DNA of 64,000 nucleotides from Bacteroidales bacterium. Its GTDB lineage: Bacteria > Bacteroidota > Bacteroidia > Bacteroidales > UBA932. Under the pieces are notes generated by a model, which did not search any database, was not told the origin of the DNA, and saw only the letters and a list, made by a program, of their open reading frames with translations. This document shows positions 1 to 7,970 of the stretch, piece by piece. The stretch is from the NCBI GenBank assembly GCA_017546585.1, contig JAFYWC010000021.1, forward strand, positions 1-64,000. Direction: 5' to 3'. The position numbers and the translations under genes are program-made. Position 1 is the stretch's first letter. The number at the start of each line of letters is the position of its first letter.

Positions 1-156
1 ATAGTCGTGCTTGTTGTTCTTAAGGTGCTCAGTAAGGTGAGCGATACGGTATGAGAACAAAGCTACCTGGCTCTCTGGTGAACCAGTGTCAGTGTTAGAC
101 TTTCCGTACTTCGCGAAAATCTCCTGTTTCTTTTCAGGCATAAGGTACTCTGCCAT
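1..156 (-). CDS. rpsO: 30S ribosomal protein S15, N-terminal part
   Basis: Primary 16S rRNA-binding protein of the small subunit central domain. The first 52 codons are in the window; the protein begins [10 protein letters not shown] and shows the S15-typical [10 protein letters not shown] and [12 protein letters not shown] stretches. S15 is about 89 residues, so roughly 37 C-terminal residues lie beyond the left edge. The start is the ATG read at 156-154. It is preceded by a leader of about 70 nt from a -7 box at 226-233. That leader can form alternative short stems, which fits the known habit of S15 genes of controlling their own translation, although no such site is proven here. The call is very secure; only completeness is limited. 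Confidence 0.95.
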   Translation of the reverse strand, partial: MAEYLMPEKKQEIFAKYGKSNTDTGSPESQVALFSYRIAHLTEHLKNNKHDY

Positions 157-225
157 AATTTTTAAAGATTAAGGGTTAAACATCAAAACTTTACGGGTCA
201 CTGGCAAGTAAACCCAAAGCGGGCG

Positions 226-233
226 CAAAGATA
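226..233 (-). promoter_or_regulatory. rpsO -7 box (TATCTTTG)
   Basis: Exact match to the Bacteroidota sigma factor -7 consensus TAnnTTTG on the minus strand, about 70 nt before the rpsO start. Transcription should begin a few bases to the left. Confidence 0.65.
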
Positions 234-280
234 GACATAATATTCAAGAAAACAACCCATCGAAAGAAAAAATATATCAT

Positions 281-288
281 TATATTTG
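281..288 (+). promoter_or_regulatory. -7 box (TATATTTG) of the YgjP-like gene
   Basis: Exact TAnnTTTG match 21 nt before the ATG at 310. The TTG that could extend the reading frame upstream (286-288) lies inside this box, which excludes it as a start and supports the ATG at 310. Confidence 0.65.
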
Positions 289-309
289 TCTTTCTTTAAA
301 CGAGGTCAG

Positions 310-951
310 ATGAAGATTCTACAGGATCCGGAGATAGGGGAAGTCGTATTCAAGAAAAGTGTCAGAAGCAGGAGCATCGGCATACGTGTACACCCGATAA
401 AGGGGGTGAGCGTGACTGTGCCGTACATCGTGCCTATGGCAGCGGCTCAACTGTTTTTTCAGGCGCGCCGAGGCTGGATTCTAGAGACAATGGCCAAGCA
501 GAAGGAACGATATAAGGATGTCCGTGTAGCGACTCCGGAAGAGGTCGAGGCGCTCCGCCGTCAGGCCAAGCAGGAGCTTCCGCCACGCCTTGCAGAGTTT
601 GCCGAACGCTATGGTTTTGTGTATAACCGTGTGACTATCAAGCATAACGCAACCAACTGGGGAAGCTGCTCAGGCAAGGGAAACATCAATCTGAACCTGA
701 ATATAGTGAGGCTTCCGAAAGTGCTTCAGGATTATGTGCTCCTGCACGAACTCTGCCACCTTCGCCATCAGGACCACGGCCACGGCTTCCATCTGCTCCT
801 CGAGCACGTCCTGACCGACAATCTTATGCGCTACCTCGACGGGCCTGATGCGCTCGCTTCAGAGCTCGCCCGCAAGGCCGCCACCTCCAAGGCTCGCTAT
901 CCGCTCGACTATACATTCACCCGCGCCATCAAGGCCTTCCGCCTCGTCTAG
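310..951 (+). CDS. YgjP-like zinc metallopeptidase domain protein (DUF45, SprT-like)
   Basis: 213-residue cytosolic protein of the YgjP/DUF45 family, predicted zinc metalloproteases whose substrates are mostly unknown. The zinc site is visible as HELCH at about residues 146-150, followed by HQDHGHGFH, which supplies the third ligand. The family-typical NWGSCS block lies about 30 residues before it. The start is the ATG at 310 with purine-rich GAGGT just upstream; an in-frame TTG at 286 sits inside the -7 box and is rejected. The gene is monocistronic and converges on the MATE gene with a 7-base gap. The family call is firm; the biological role is unknown. Confidence 0.85.
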   Translation: MKILQDPEIGEVVFKKSVRSRSIGIRVHPIKGVSVTVPYIVPMAAAQLFFQARRGWILETMAKQKERYKDVRVATPEEVEALRRQAKQELPPRLAEFAERYGFVYNRVTIKHNATNWGSCSGKGNINLNLNIVRLPKVLQDYVLLHELCHLRHQDHGHGFHLLLEHVLTDNLMRYLDGPDALASELARKAATSKARYPLDYTFTRAIKAFRLV

Positions 952-958
952 GCGCACA

Positions 959-2296
959 TCAGATGCTGCGGTTCTTCCAGCGGCCTGAGCGGAGGTATAT
1001 CAAGCTGCACAGAAGCAGCATTCCGCCGTATACGAATTCCGCTGTCCAGCATACTGCCACATCCACTTTCATCCAGCTTATGACTATGGTGCAATACACC
1101 ATATATATAGCCAATGCGATCAGCTCCAGCTTGAATGCCATCTTGGTGCTGCCGGTGCCGGAAACAGCTAGGAACAGGACCTGTCCTCCGATATGCAGCA
1201 GATACGAGCACGCCATTACGACAAGTGCCGGTCCGGATGCCTGGACGATGTCTGGAATGTCTGTATAGATACGTGCGATCGCTTCAGGGAACAGGCAGTA
1301 GACCAGGATTATCGATCCTACGATTCCATAGGAAAGCTTGAGTATTCGTTTCACCAATGACATCACCTTGTCCTGGTGTCCTTCGCCTATGATGTTGCTG
1401 ACCAGCGTGCTGCAGGTCGAGGAGAATGCCATCAGTACCACCCATATGAGTCCGGATGCTCCTCTGGTGATGTTGGAGATGGCCAGCGCTCTCTCGCCAA
1501 GATGCTCTATGTACAGGAAGAAGACGAACCAGGTCGACACCGATATGGTGTGCTGTATCATACTCCAAGTACATACCGGCATCATATTTTTCAGTTCGGT
1601 CAGACTGAAGCCTGCCGGCTTGTCGAGGCCATACTTGACCCTGTCGCAGCTTACGCGCGTATATATAATGAAGAATATGAGCGAAACGAGTTCGGCGAGG
1701 CTCGATCCGATTGCCGCTCCGGTGATGCCAAGGGCTGGACAGCCGAAGTGACCGAAAATGAGCACCCAGTTGAAGAACACATTTGAGATCACCATCACTA
1801 TCGAGTTGAGTGTCAGTGTTCTGGTCTGTGTGGTGCCGATGTAGAACGCTCTGAATATTGATGTGACGAAGGCGAAGACCATACCTGGAAGCCTCCATCT
1901 TACGTAGCTCAGTGCAGCCTCATATACGCCGTCCGATGATACCAGGAGTTTCATCGCCCACGGTGAGAAGGCTTCGGATGCCAAGATCAGTATGCCTGAT
2001 AATCCCAAAAGAAAATACAGACCGTTCCAGAAGACCTTGCCTGTGTCCTTGAACCGTCCCTCGCCATTGCGCCTTCCGATGATGATCTGTGCGCCGACGC
2101 TGAATCCAAGACCGAGCATAAACAATACCATATAATACACGATGGCAATGGCGGAAGCTCCAAGCTCCACCTCTCCCACGCGTCCCAGAAAGGCAGTGTC
2201 TGTCATACCGATAAGCTGCTCCATCAGCAGGCTGATCAGTATAGGATAGGCTACCTTCCAGATGTGCTTATATGAATATGTTCCTCTGGCTGTCAT
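959..2296 (-). CDS. MATE family efflux transporter
   Basis: 445-residue inner-membrane protein with about twelve hydrophobic segments, of the MatE (NorM/DinF) superfamily, which exports drugs or metabolites in exchange for Na+ or H+. The first helix carries the typical AYPILISLLMEQLIGMTDT pattern and the fold is a pseudo-repeat of two six-helix halves, the usual family length. The start codon overlaps the stop of truB by four bases, so it is translationally coupled and is the last gene of the long dcw-derived string. The substrate cannot be inferred; lipid-linked or peptidoglycan intermediates are conceivable from context only. Confidence 0.9.
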   Translation of the reverse strand: MTARGTYSYKHIWKVAYPILISLLMEQLIGMTDTAFLGRVGEVELGASAIAIVYYMVLFMLGLGFSVGAQIIIGRRNGEGRFKDTGKVFWNGLYFLLGLSGILILASEAFSPWAMKLLVSSDGVYEAALSYVRWRLPGMVFAFVTSIFRAFYIGTTQTRTLTLNSIVMVISNVFFNWVLIFGHFGCPALGITGAAIGSSLAELVSLIFFIIYTRVSCDRVKYGLDKPAGFSLTELKNMMPVCTWSMIQHTISVSTWFVFFLYIEHLGERALAISNITRGASGLIWVVLMAFSSTCSTLVSNIIGEGHQDKVMSLVKRILKLSYGIVGSIILVYCLFPEAIARIYTDIPDIVQASGPALVVMACSYLLHIGGQVLFLAVSGTGSTKMAFKLELIALAIYMVYCTIVISWMKVDVAVCWTAEFVYGGMLLLCSLIYLRSGRWKNRSI

Positions 2297-3162
2297 TTCT
2301 GAAGGAGGGAGAGCGTCTGGTCAACGCTGAGGGCGTTTTCGACGCAGAAGGTGCCGCTGCGGCTGCGCTGGAGGGAGTCGAGATGGGCTCCGCTGCCGAG
2401 CTTTTCGCCGAGGTCACGGGCGAATGCGCGGACGTATGTGCCCTTCGAGCAGGACATACGGATCACGGCGCGAGGCAGACCGAGTGCGGAGTTGTCTGTT
2501 ACATTGATTCTGCTGGATGCATCTGAAACAGCTGTGCTCAAAACAACCCCTCCCACTTCGGGGTCCCCACAGTTCTCCGACGCCTCAATGTACTCTTCAA
2601 GTTTAAGAGCTGTGATATTGATCTTCGAGACACGGATCAGCTCCTGCGCTGCTTCGTCGAGGGTCTTGCCCTCGGCGTGGAGCTTTCGTGCGAGTTCGTA
2701 TGCACGCACTCCGTCAACAGACTTGGCAGAGAAGAGCGGAGCAATCTGATCCTGCTCACCGATGAATCCCGGCAGGGCCTCTGCCACACCCTCTGCTGTG
2801 ATGTGATCATATGGGAAGAACCTGTCGATCTCCTTTTCAAGGTCATACGACGGAGTGGTCGCTCCAAAGGTCACACCTGCAACGTACTCCTTGTCGTGCG
2901 ACTGCAGCTCCTCCGCAAGCTTCGTCGCCTTGCCTATGCACACAAGGAGCACTCCGGTAGCCAAAGGATCCAGAGTTCCGGCGTGTCCTACCTTCAGATT
3001 CTTCTTTCCGAAATGACGGATTGCGGCGAACTTGACCTTTCTGATCACGTCCGCCGAAGTCCATCTGTATGGTTTGTCAATAGGGATGATGATCCCTTCC
3101 GGATAGTCCTCTATATTTCTGGTAAGAGGACTTGAATCCGGAGTCAGTATCAATGCTTCCAA
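2293..3162 (-). CDS. truB: tRNA pseudouridine(55) synthase, with an in-frame insertion
   Basis: Makes pseudouridine at position 55 of the tRNA T-loop. The catalytic motif GHAGTLDPLATG is at residues 59-70 with the nucleophile Asp65; KPYRWTSADV (30-39) and CSKGTYVRAFARDLG (about 238-252) are also family blocks. At 289 residues it is longer than usual. The excess is a stretch of about 35 residues (roughly 194-228, beginning SENCGDPEVGG) between the strand LKLEEYIEA and the strand RAVIRMSCSKGTY, which normally follow closely. The DNA of that stretch resembles the palindromic element at 22.1 kb, so it may be an inserted repeat. It lies away from Asp65, so activity is probably kept. Six bases separate it from rpiB and four overlap MATE. 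Confidence 0.93.
   Translation of the reverse strand: MEALILTPDSSPLTRNIEDYPEGIIIPIDKPYRWTSADVIRKVKFAAIRHFGKKNLKVGHAGTLDPLATGVLLVCIGKATKLAEELQSHDKEYVAGVTFGATTPSYDLEKEIDRFFPYDHITAEGVAEALPGFIGEQDQIAPLFSAKSVDGVRAYELARKLHAEGKTLDEAAQELIRVSKINITALKLEEYIEASENCGDPEVGGVVLSTAVSDASSRINVTDNSALGLPRAVIRMSCSKGTYVRAFARDLGEKLGSGAHLDSLQRSRSGTFCVENALSVDQTLSLLQK
2548..2568 (-). repeat. copy of palindromic-element core inside truB
   Basis: A 21-base minus-strand segment that agrees at 18 of 21 ungapped positions with 22140-22160, including the exact 10-mer CGAAGTGGGA. It codes in frame within the extra 35 residues of TruB. Similarity counted by eye. Confidence 0.45.
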
Positions 3163-3168
3163 AATATG

Positions 3169-3600
3169 CTACTTACAAGGTATTTTGTCGATTCTGTTCT
3201 GATGACGGCCGCCCTCGAAAGTCTCGTTGAGCCAAGCGTCAGCGATCTCAACAACAGTCTCAAAAGGAATGAAGCGTGCAGGCATCACGAGCACGTTCGC
3301 GTTGTTGTGCTGCTTGATGAGCTTGCCGATCTCAACTGACCAGCAGAGGCCTGCGCGGATGCCCTGGTGCTTGTTGAGGGTCATCTGTATACCGTTGCCG
3401 GTGCCGCAGAATGCGATTCCGAGGTCTACCTCGCCGTTCTCTACAGCTGACGCGAGCGGATGAGCCACATCAGGGTAGTCCATACTGTCGGTAGTGTCAG
3501 TACCGAAGTTAACCATTTCATAGCCTTTGCCGGTGAGATACTCAACCAGTCTGTTCTTGTACTCCACGCCTGCGTGGTCGTTTGCAATACCGATTTTCAT
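3169..3600 (-). CDS. rpiB: ribose-5-phosphate isomerase B
   Basis: 143-residue cytosolic enzyme interconverting ribose 5-phosphate and ribulose 5-phosphate in the pentose phosphate pathway (LacAB_rpiB family). The N-terminal NDHAG block (residues 7-11) and the active-site loop FCGTGNG with catalytic Cys65 are present, followed by NKHQGIRAGLCW. Length is normal. It lies 12 bases after gltX and 6 before truB, so the three are co-transcribed with the division cluster. Start ATG at 3600 gives the canonical MKIGIANDHAG opening. Confidence 0.95.
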   Translation of the reverse strand: MKIGIANDHAGVEYKNRLVEYLTGKGYEMVNFGTDTTDSMDYPDVAHPLASAVENGEVDLGIAFCGTGNGIQMTLNKHQGIRAGLCWSVEIGKLIKQHNNANVLVMPARFIPFETVVEIADAWLNETFEGGRHQNRIDKIPCK

Positions 3601-3612
3601 AATGTTATGCTG

Positions 3613-5169
3613 TTAGCAGAGTTTGCTTTTGATGTATTCGATTCGTCTTGCGAATTCCTCTTTGCCGATGAGGGTCACGATGTCAGCGATGCCGAGACCG
3701 TTCGATCCGCCTACCATTGCGAGTCGGAGGCAGTTCATCACCTTACCCATAGGCCACTCGTTGCTGCGGATGTACTCCTCGAGCGGTGCGCCGAGTCCTT
3801 CCGGAGTGAACTCTCCTTCGAAGGCGAGGATGAAGTCTGCAGCCTTGAGAGCGAGAGTGTAGTTCTCCTCTTTCCAGAACTTTGCAGCATCCTTCTCGAC
3901 GAACTCTGTAGGAGCAACGAAGAGATAAGGTGCGATGTCCCAGAAGTCAGCCACGAATGTAGCTCTCTCCTTGATGAGGCCTACAACCTTCTCAACATAC
4001 TCTCTTGTAGCGTTGATGCCCTTGCTTTCGAGGATAGGCATATAGAGGTCAGTGAGTTCTGAAACGCTCTTCTTGCGGAGATACTCCTTGTTGTACCACT
4101 TTGCCTTGTCAGCGTTGAAGCGTGCACCTGACTTGATCACTCTCTCAAGTGAGAATGTGCCGATGAGCTCCTCGAGGGTGAAAAGCTCCTGCTCGGTACC
4201 AGGGTTCCAGCCGAGCATAGCGAGGAGGTTTACGAATGCCTCTGGGAAGTATCCGTCCTCACGGTATCCGCGTGAAACCTCACCCTCAGCGTTTGTCCAC
4301 TGGAGCGGGAACACTGGGAAGCCGAGGCGGTCGCCGTCGCGCTTTGAAAGCTTGCCCTTTCCGTCCGGCTTGAGGAGGAGAGAAAGGTGAGCGAAACGTG
4401 GCTGTGTATCTGTCCATCCGAATGCCTCGTAAAGGAGGTAGTGGAGTGGAAGCGATGGGAGCCACTCCTCGCCGCGGATAACCTCGGTAATCTCCATAAG
4501 GTGGTCGTCCACGATGTTTGCGAGGTGGTATGTAGGGAGCTCATCCGCTCTCTTCCAGAGCACCTTGTCGTCGAGAGTAGATGTGTTCACCTCCACGTGA
4601 CCGCGGATGAGGTCGTCCATCTTCACTACTCTGTTCTCAGGCATCTTGAAGCGGATTGTCCAGTCTGTACGAGTCTCGAGGAGTTCCTTTACCTCAGCCT
4701 CAGGCATACAGAGGGAGTTGCGCAGACCCATACGTGTAGTCTGGCCGTAGATGAATGTCTGGCCGTTTGCCTCCATCTCGGCGCGCTTTGCTCCAAGCTC
4801 CTCAGCTGTATCGAATGCATAGTATGCGTAGCCGTTCTCTACGAGCTGCTCTGCGTACTGACGGTAGATAGGCTTTCTCTGGCTCTGTCTGTATGGGGCG
4901 TGCGGATGACGCTCAGACGCTGTTTCAACAACGTTTCCTGCAGCATCGACACCCTCGTCAGGCACGATGCCACACCAGTTGAGAGCCTCGATGATATACT
5001 TCTCGGCTCCTGGGACGAATCTCTGAGAGTCGGTATCCTCGATTCTGATGATGAAGTCACCTCCGCGCTGCTTTGCGAAAAGGTAGTTGTAAAGAGCTGT
5101 CCTAACGCCGCCCATATGGAGCGGACCTGTAGGTGAAGGCGCGAACCTTACTCTTGTTTTCCTTGTCAT
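3613..5169 (-). CDS. gltX: glutamate--tRNA ligase
   Basis: Class I aminoacyl-tRNA synthetase charging tRNA-Glu. The HIGH-type motif PSPTGPLHMGG is at the N-terminus and the KMSKS-type motif reads KLSKRDGDR near residue 275. The 518 residues fit Bacteroidota GltX, which is slightly longer than the E. coli protein. The ATG at 5169 lies only two bases after the ftsZ stop, so gltX is translated from the ftsZ message and ties a translation gene to the end of the division operon. Confidence 0.97.
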   Translation of the reverse strand: MTRKTRVRFAPSPTGPLHMGGVRTALYNYLFAKQRGGDFIIRIEDTDSQRFVPGAEKYIIEALNWCGIVPDEGVDAAGNVVETASERHPHAPYRQSQRKPIYRQYAEQLVENGYAYYAFDTAEELGAKRAEMEANGQTFIYGQTTRMGLRNSLCMPEAEVKELLETRTDWTIRFKMPENRVVKMDDLIRGHVEVNTSTLDDKVLWKRADELPTYHLANIVDDHLMEITEVIRGEEWLPSLPLHYLLYEAFGWTDTQPRFAHLSLLLKPDGKGKLSKRDGDRLGFPVFPLQWTNAEGEVSRGYREDGYFPEAFVNLLAMLGWNPGTEQELFTLEELIGTFSLERVIKSGARFNADKAKWYNKEYLRKKSVSELTDLYMPILESKGINATREYVEKVVGLIKERATFVADFWDIAPYLFVAPTEFVEKDAAKFWKEENYTLALKAADFILAFEGEFTPEGLGAPLEEYIRSNEWPMGKVMNCLRLAMVGGSNGLGIADIVTLIGKEEFARRIEYIKSKLC

Positions 5170-5171
5170 AT

Positions 5172-6440
5172 CTATTCTGTTTTATCTGTTCTTGTCTTTC
5201 TCTTGATGGCTGTCCTGTTCTCGAGGTCGCTCTTGTTGTCGCCCTCTCCTACGAGGAGTACCGGCTTGCCTGAAGTTCCGAAATCGAAGTGCTTCTTGAT
5301 GCTGCTTGTGTTATATCCGATCTTCTGGCTTCTCACAGCAGGGAGTTCAATGCCTTCTCCTGCAAGTGCAGTGTCCTTGCTGTATGTGAAGTTGCTGTCG
5401 ATCATAATGATGTTGCCGACCTTCACGTCTGTGATCTCGTTAAGACGCATCATTTCAAATCCGGTAGCGATCACGGTGATGTTCACCTTGTCTCCGAATT
5501 CCTCGCCCATTTCATAGACGATACCTCTCTTGAATCTGTTGGCGCCCTCTCCGAGCTGCTCGGTCATAAGTCTGTCTATCTCGGCGAGGTCGTCCATAAG
5601 GAGACCCTTCTCGTTGTAACCGGCAGTGATGTTGATGAGCACGTTCTTGGCTGTCTTGATGTCGAAGTCGTTGAGCAGTGGGGAAGCGAGGGCGCTGTTC
5701 ACAGCGTCTGCGATTCGGTTTTTGCCCTGGCCTTTACCGCAGCCCATAAGTGCCATACCGCTGCTGGTCATCATAGCCTTCACGTCCTTGAAGTCCACGT
5801 TAACGTAACCTGGCTTGCTGATGATCTCAGTGATGCCCTGTACAGCTGTAGCGAGCACCTCGTCAGTCTTAGGGAATGCATCCTGGATGAGGAGTCCGCC
5901 GTAGTGTGCATAGATCTTCTCGTTGTTGATGATGAGAAGGCTGTCCACGTTCTTCTGAAGTTCATAAATGCCGTCGATGGCCTTGGAAAGCGACTCGTTG
6001 CCCTCGTTCTTGAACGGAAGTGTAACGACTCCGACTGTGAGGATGCCCTTGTTCTTCGCCATTGCAGCGATCACTGGTGCGGCTCCTGTACCGGTACCGC
6101 CACCCATTCCTGCAGTGATGAAAAGCATCTCGGTCTTGCCGTCAAGAACCTTCTCCTCGATCTCCTTCTGGGAGTTGAGCGCGGCGTTGCGGCCCTCGGT
6201 CGGATTGCATCCGGCGCCGAGGCCTGAGCCAAGCTGTATCTTTGTAGGCACAGGGCTCTTCTTGAGAGACTGCGAATCGGTGTTGCACACGATGAACGTA
6301 CAGCCCTCAATCTTCTTGTTGAACATATAGTTGACAGCGTTGCAACCGCCTCCGCCGACTCCTATCACCTTGATGATGGAGTGGTCCTGCTCCCAGTCCT
6401 TAGGGATTACCTCAAGCTCTGATATATCTGTATATGTCAT
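5172..6440 (-). CDS. ftsZ: cell division protein FtsZ
   Basis: Tubulin-like GTPase that polymerises into the cytokinetic ring. The nucleotide-binding glycine loop GGGTGTG is at about residues 113-119, with GVGGGGCNAVNYM near the N-terminus and the T7-loop region NVDFKDVKAM further on. I place the start at the ATG at 6440 (MTYTDISELE, 422 residues) because AAGGAGAGGATTT directly precedes it; an ATG 33 bases upstream overlaps the end of ftsA and is less likely. The linker after the GTPase body is short. The C-terminal end is NRTAIKRKTRTDKTE, a basic tail lacking the proline and aromatic residues usual in the conserved FtsA-binding peptide. Confidence 0.96.
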   Translation of the reverse strand: MTYTDISELEVIPKDWEQDHSIIKVIGVGGGGCNAVNYMFNKKIEGCTFIVCNTDSQSLKKSPVPTKIQLGSGLGAGCNPTEGRNAALNSQKEIEEKVLDGKTEMLFITAGMGGGTGTGAAPVIAAMAKNKGILTVGVVTLPFKNEGNESLSKAIDGIYELQKNVDSLLIINNEKIYAHYGGLLIQDAFPKTDEVLATAVQGITEIISKPGYVNVDFKDVKAMMTSSGMALMGCGKGQGKNRIADAVNSALASPLLNDFDIKTAKNVLINITAGYNEKGLLMDDLAEIDRLMTEQLGEGANRFKRGIVYEMGEEFGDKVNITVIATGFEMMRLNEITDVKVGNIIMIDSNFTYSKDTALAGEGIELPAVRSQKIGYNTSSIKKHFDFGTSGKPVLLVGEGDNKSDLENRTAIKRKTRTDKTE

Positions 6441-6453
6441 AAATCCTCTCCTT

Positions 6454-7953
6454 TTACCTTGAAATGTCGTCAATCATTTCGTCTGCCTTGTCGCTTAACT
6501 CTCCAAACTTTGATACAGCGCTTCCCCAAAAGATCTTAAGCTTCTTGAAAAGAGGTTTGCTGTCTTCAGTCTTGTGCTCCTTGCTTTCAAACTCAGGGTC
6601 ATAGTAGATGTCCTGTTCCTGATTCTGCTCGGGCTCTTCTACAGTGACGTCTACCTCTGGCGTTTCCTCCTCGTAGACAACTTCTGCAGTCTCTACCTCT
6701 TCTGCAACAACTGTTTCAGGTTCCTCAGCCTCCTCTACTTCAGTATGGCGTACAACTGCTGAAGTGCAGTTCATTGCCTCTTCCTCAAGGGCTGCCTGAA
6801 TGAGTCCGAGTGATGTTGTGGCAGTCGTATCGTTGATGCCGTCGATTCCCTGGAACGAGAAATTCTGTGCAGGGTAGCCGGTTCTTACCTTGTATCCGGA
6901 CATCTCTCCGATGAGGAGTCCGAGGTTAGGCAACTGTGCGCAGCCTCCGGTCACTACGATGCCGCTTCTGAGGTGCTCTGCGAGTCCGCTTTCGTTGATC
7001 TCATAGAGGATTGCCTGAAGAATCTCTTCCACTCTGGCTGTAATCACCTCCGAGATGTACTTCACTGCCACCTGCTTGTCCTGCTCAGCGCCGTTTCCAC
7101 GGATGTGGAGCACCTTTTCGCTGAGGCTCTGGAGCTTGTCAGGCATACAGGCACCGAATGCAAGCTTGATGTTCTCCGCGAGTCTCTCTGTGATCTCGAG
7201 CTCGCTCTTTATGTCGTGCGTGATGCTCTTTCCGCCGAACGGAATGGAAGCATAATGACGCATAATGCTGTCGTGATAGATGGTGACCGATGTCGAGCCG
7301 CCGCCGAAGTCGATGAGGGCTACGCCGTTTTCCATCTCTGTCTCGCTGAGGACAGCCTTCGCTGTAGTCTCAGCCGTGAAATATTTCTTGCGTGCAGATA
7401 CGCCGGCTCTTGTCAGGAGATTGTCGGCATTGGTAAGATCCTTCTTCCTTCCGATGAAGATCTTGAAATGACCCTCGAGAGTGTCGCTTGTCATTCCGAT
7501 GATGTCATTCTCGATGAGCTGGAAATACTCTCCGTCAGAGAAGGACTGGGCTACAGCTCCATAGATCGCTTCCTTCTGCGGGTCATTGAGCGGATAGGTC
7601 TCCTGAGCGAATCTCTTGAGACAGTCGATGTCCTCTGCAGTGATTTCTGTGTCTTCGCCTCTGTCCATCACCTTGCCGCTGTTGGTCTCCTGGCGCACAG
7701 GATACTTCGGCATACCGATCACCGCCTGGGTGATCTTGATGTCCAATGACTCCTCGGCATCCTGGATGAGACGCTGCAAAGGCTCCTGTGCCTTCACCAC
7801 GTTCCACACTCCGCTGTACTTGACTCCGTCCGATGGAATCTCCCTGTAATACACGATCTCCACATCCTTGCCGTTCGCTCTCGCGACAGTAAGCGACATC
7901 TTGGATGTTCCGAGGTCAATCGCCGCTATGTTCTTTTCTGTATGTTCGCTCAT
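6454..7953 (-). CDS. ftsA: cell division protein FtsA
   Basis: Actin-fold ATPase that tethers FtsZ to the membrane. Phosphate-binding blocks AAIDLGTSK (N-terminus) and ALIDFGGGST (mid-protein), and the later VVTGGCAQLPNLG, mark the actin/HSP70 fold. The start is set at the ATG at 7953 (MSEHTEKNIAA, 499 residues), with AGGAG about nine bases before it; an ATG at 7980 overlaps the ftsQ stop. A long glutamate-rich linker (about residues 400-455) separates the body from a C-terminal amphipathic segment (FKKLKIFWGSAVSKFGEL), the likely membrane anchor. The acidic linker makes it longer than E. coli FtsA. It sits 13 bases before ftsZ. Confidence 0.95.
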   Translation of the reverse strand: MSEHTEKNIAAIDLGTSKMSLTVARANGKDVEIVYYREIPSDGVKYSGVWNVVKAQEPLQRLIQDAEESLDIKITQAVIGMPKYPVRQETNSGKVMDRGEDTEITAEDIDCLKRFAQETYPLNDPQKEAIYGAVAQSFSDGEYFQLIENDIIGMTSDTLEGHFKIFIGRKKDLTNADNLLTRAGVSARKKYFTAETTAKAVLSETEMENGVALIDFGGGSTSVTIYHDSIMRHYASIPFGGKSITHDIKSELEITERLAENIKLAFGACMPDKLQSLSEKVLHIRGNGAEQDKQVAVKYISEVITARVEEILQAILYEINESGLAEHLRSGIVVTGGCAQLPNLGLLIGEMSGYKVRTGYPAQNFSFQGIDGINDTTATTSLGLIQAALEEEAMNCTSAVVRHTEVEEAEEPETVVAEEVETAEVVYEEETPEVDVTVEEPEQNQEQDIYYDPEFESKEHKTEDSKPLFKKLKIFWGSAVSKFGELSDKADEMIDDISR

Positions 7954-7970
7954 ATATTGTGTCTCCTGTC

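Noticed and set aside
5289..6227. Plus-strand open frame of 312 codons opposite ftsZ
   Set aside because: Shadow of the conserved FtsZ reading frame; no recognisable protein features.
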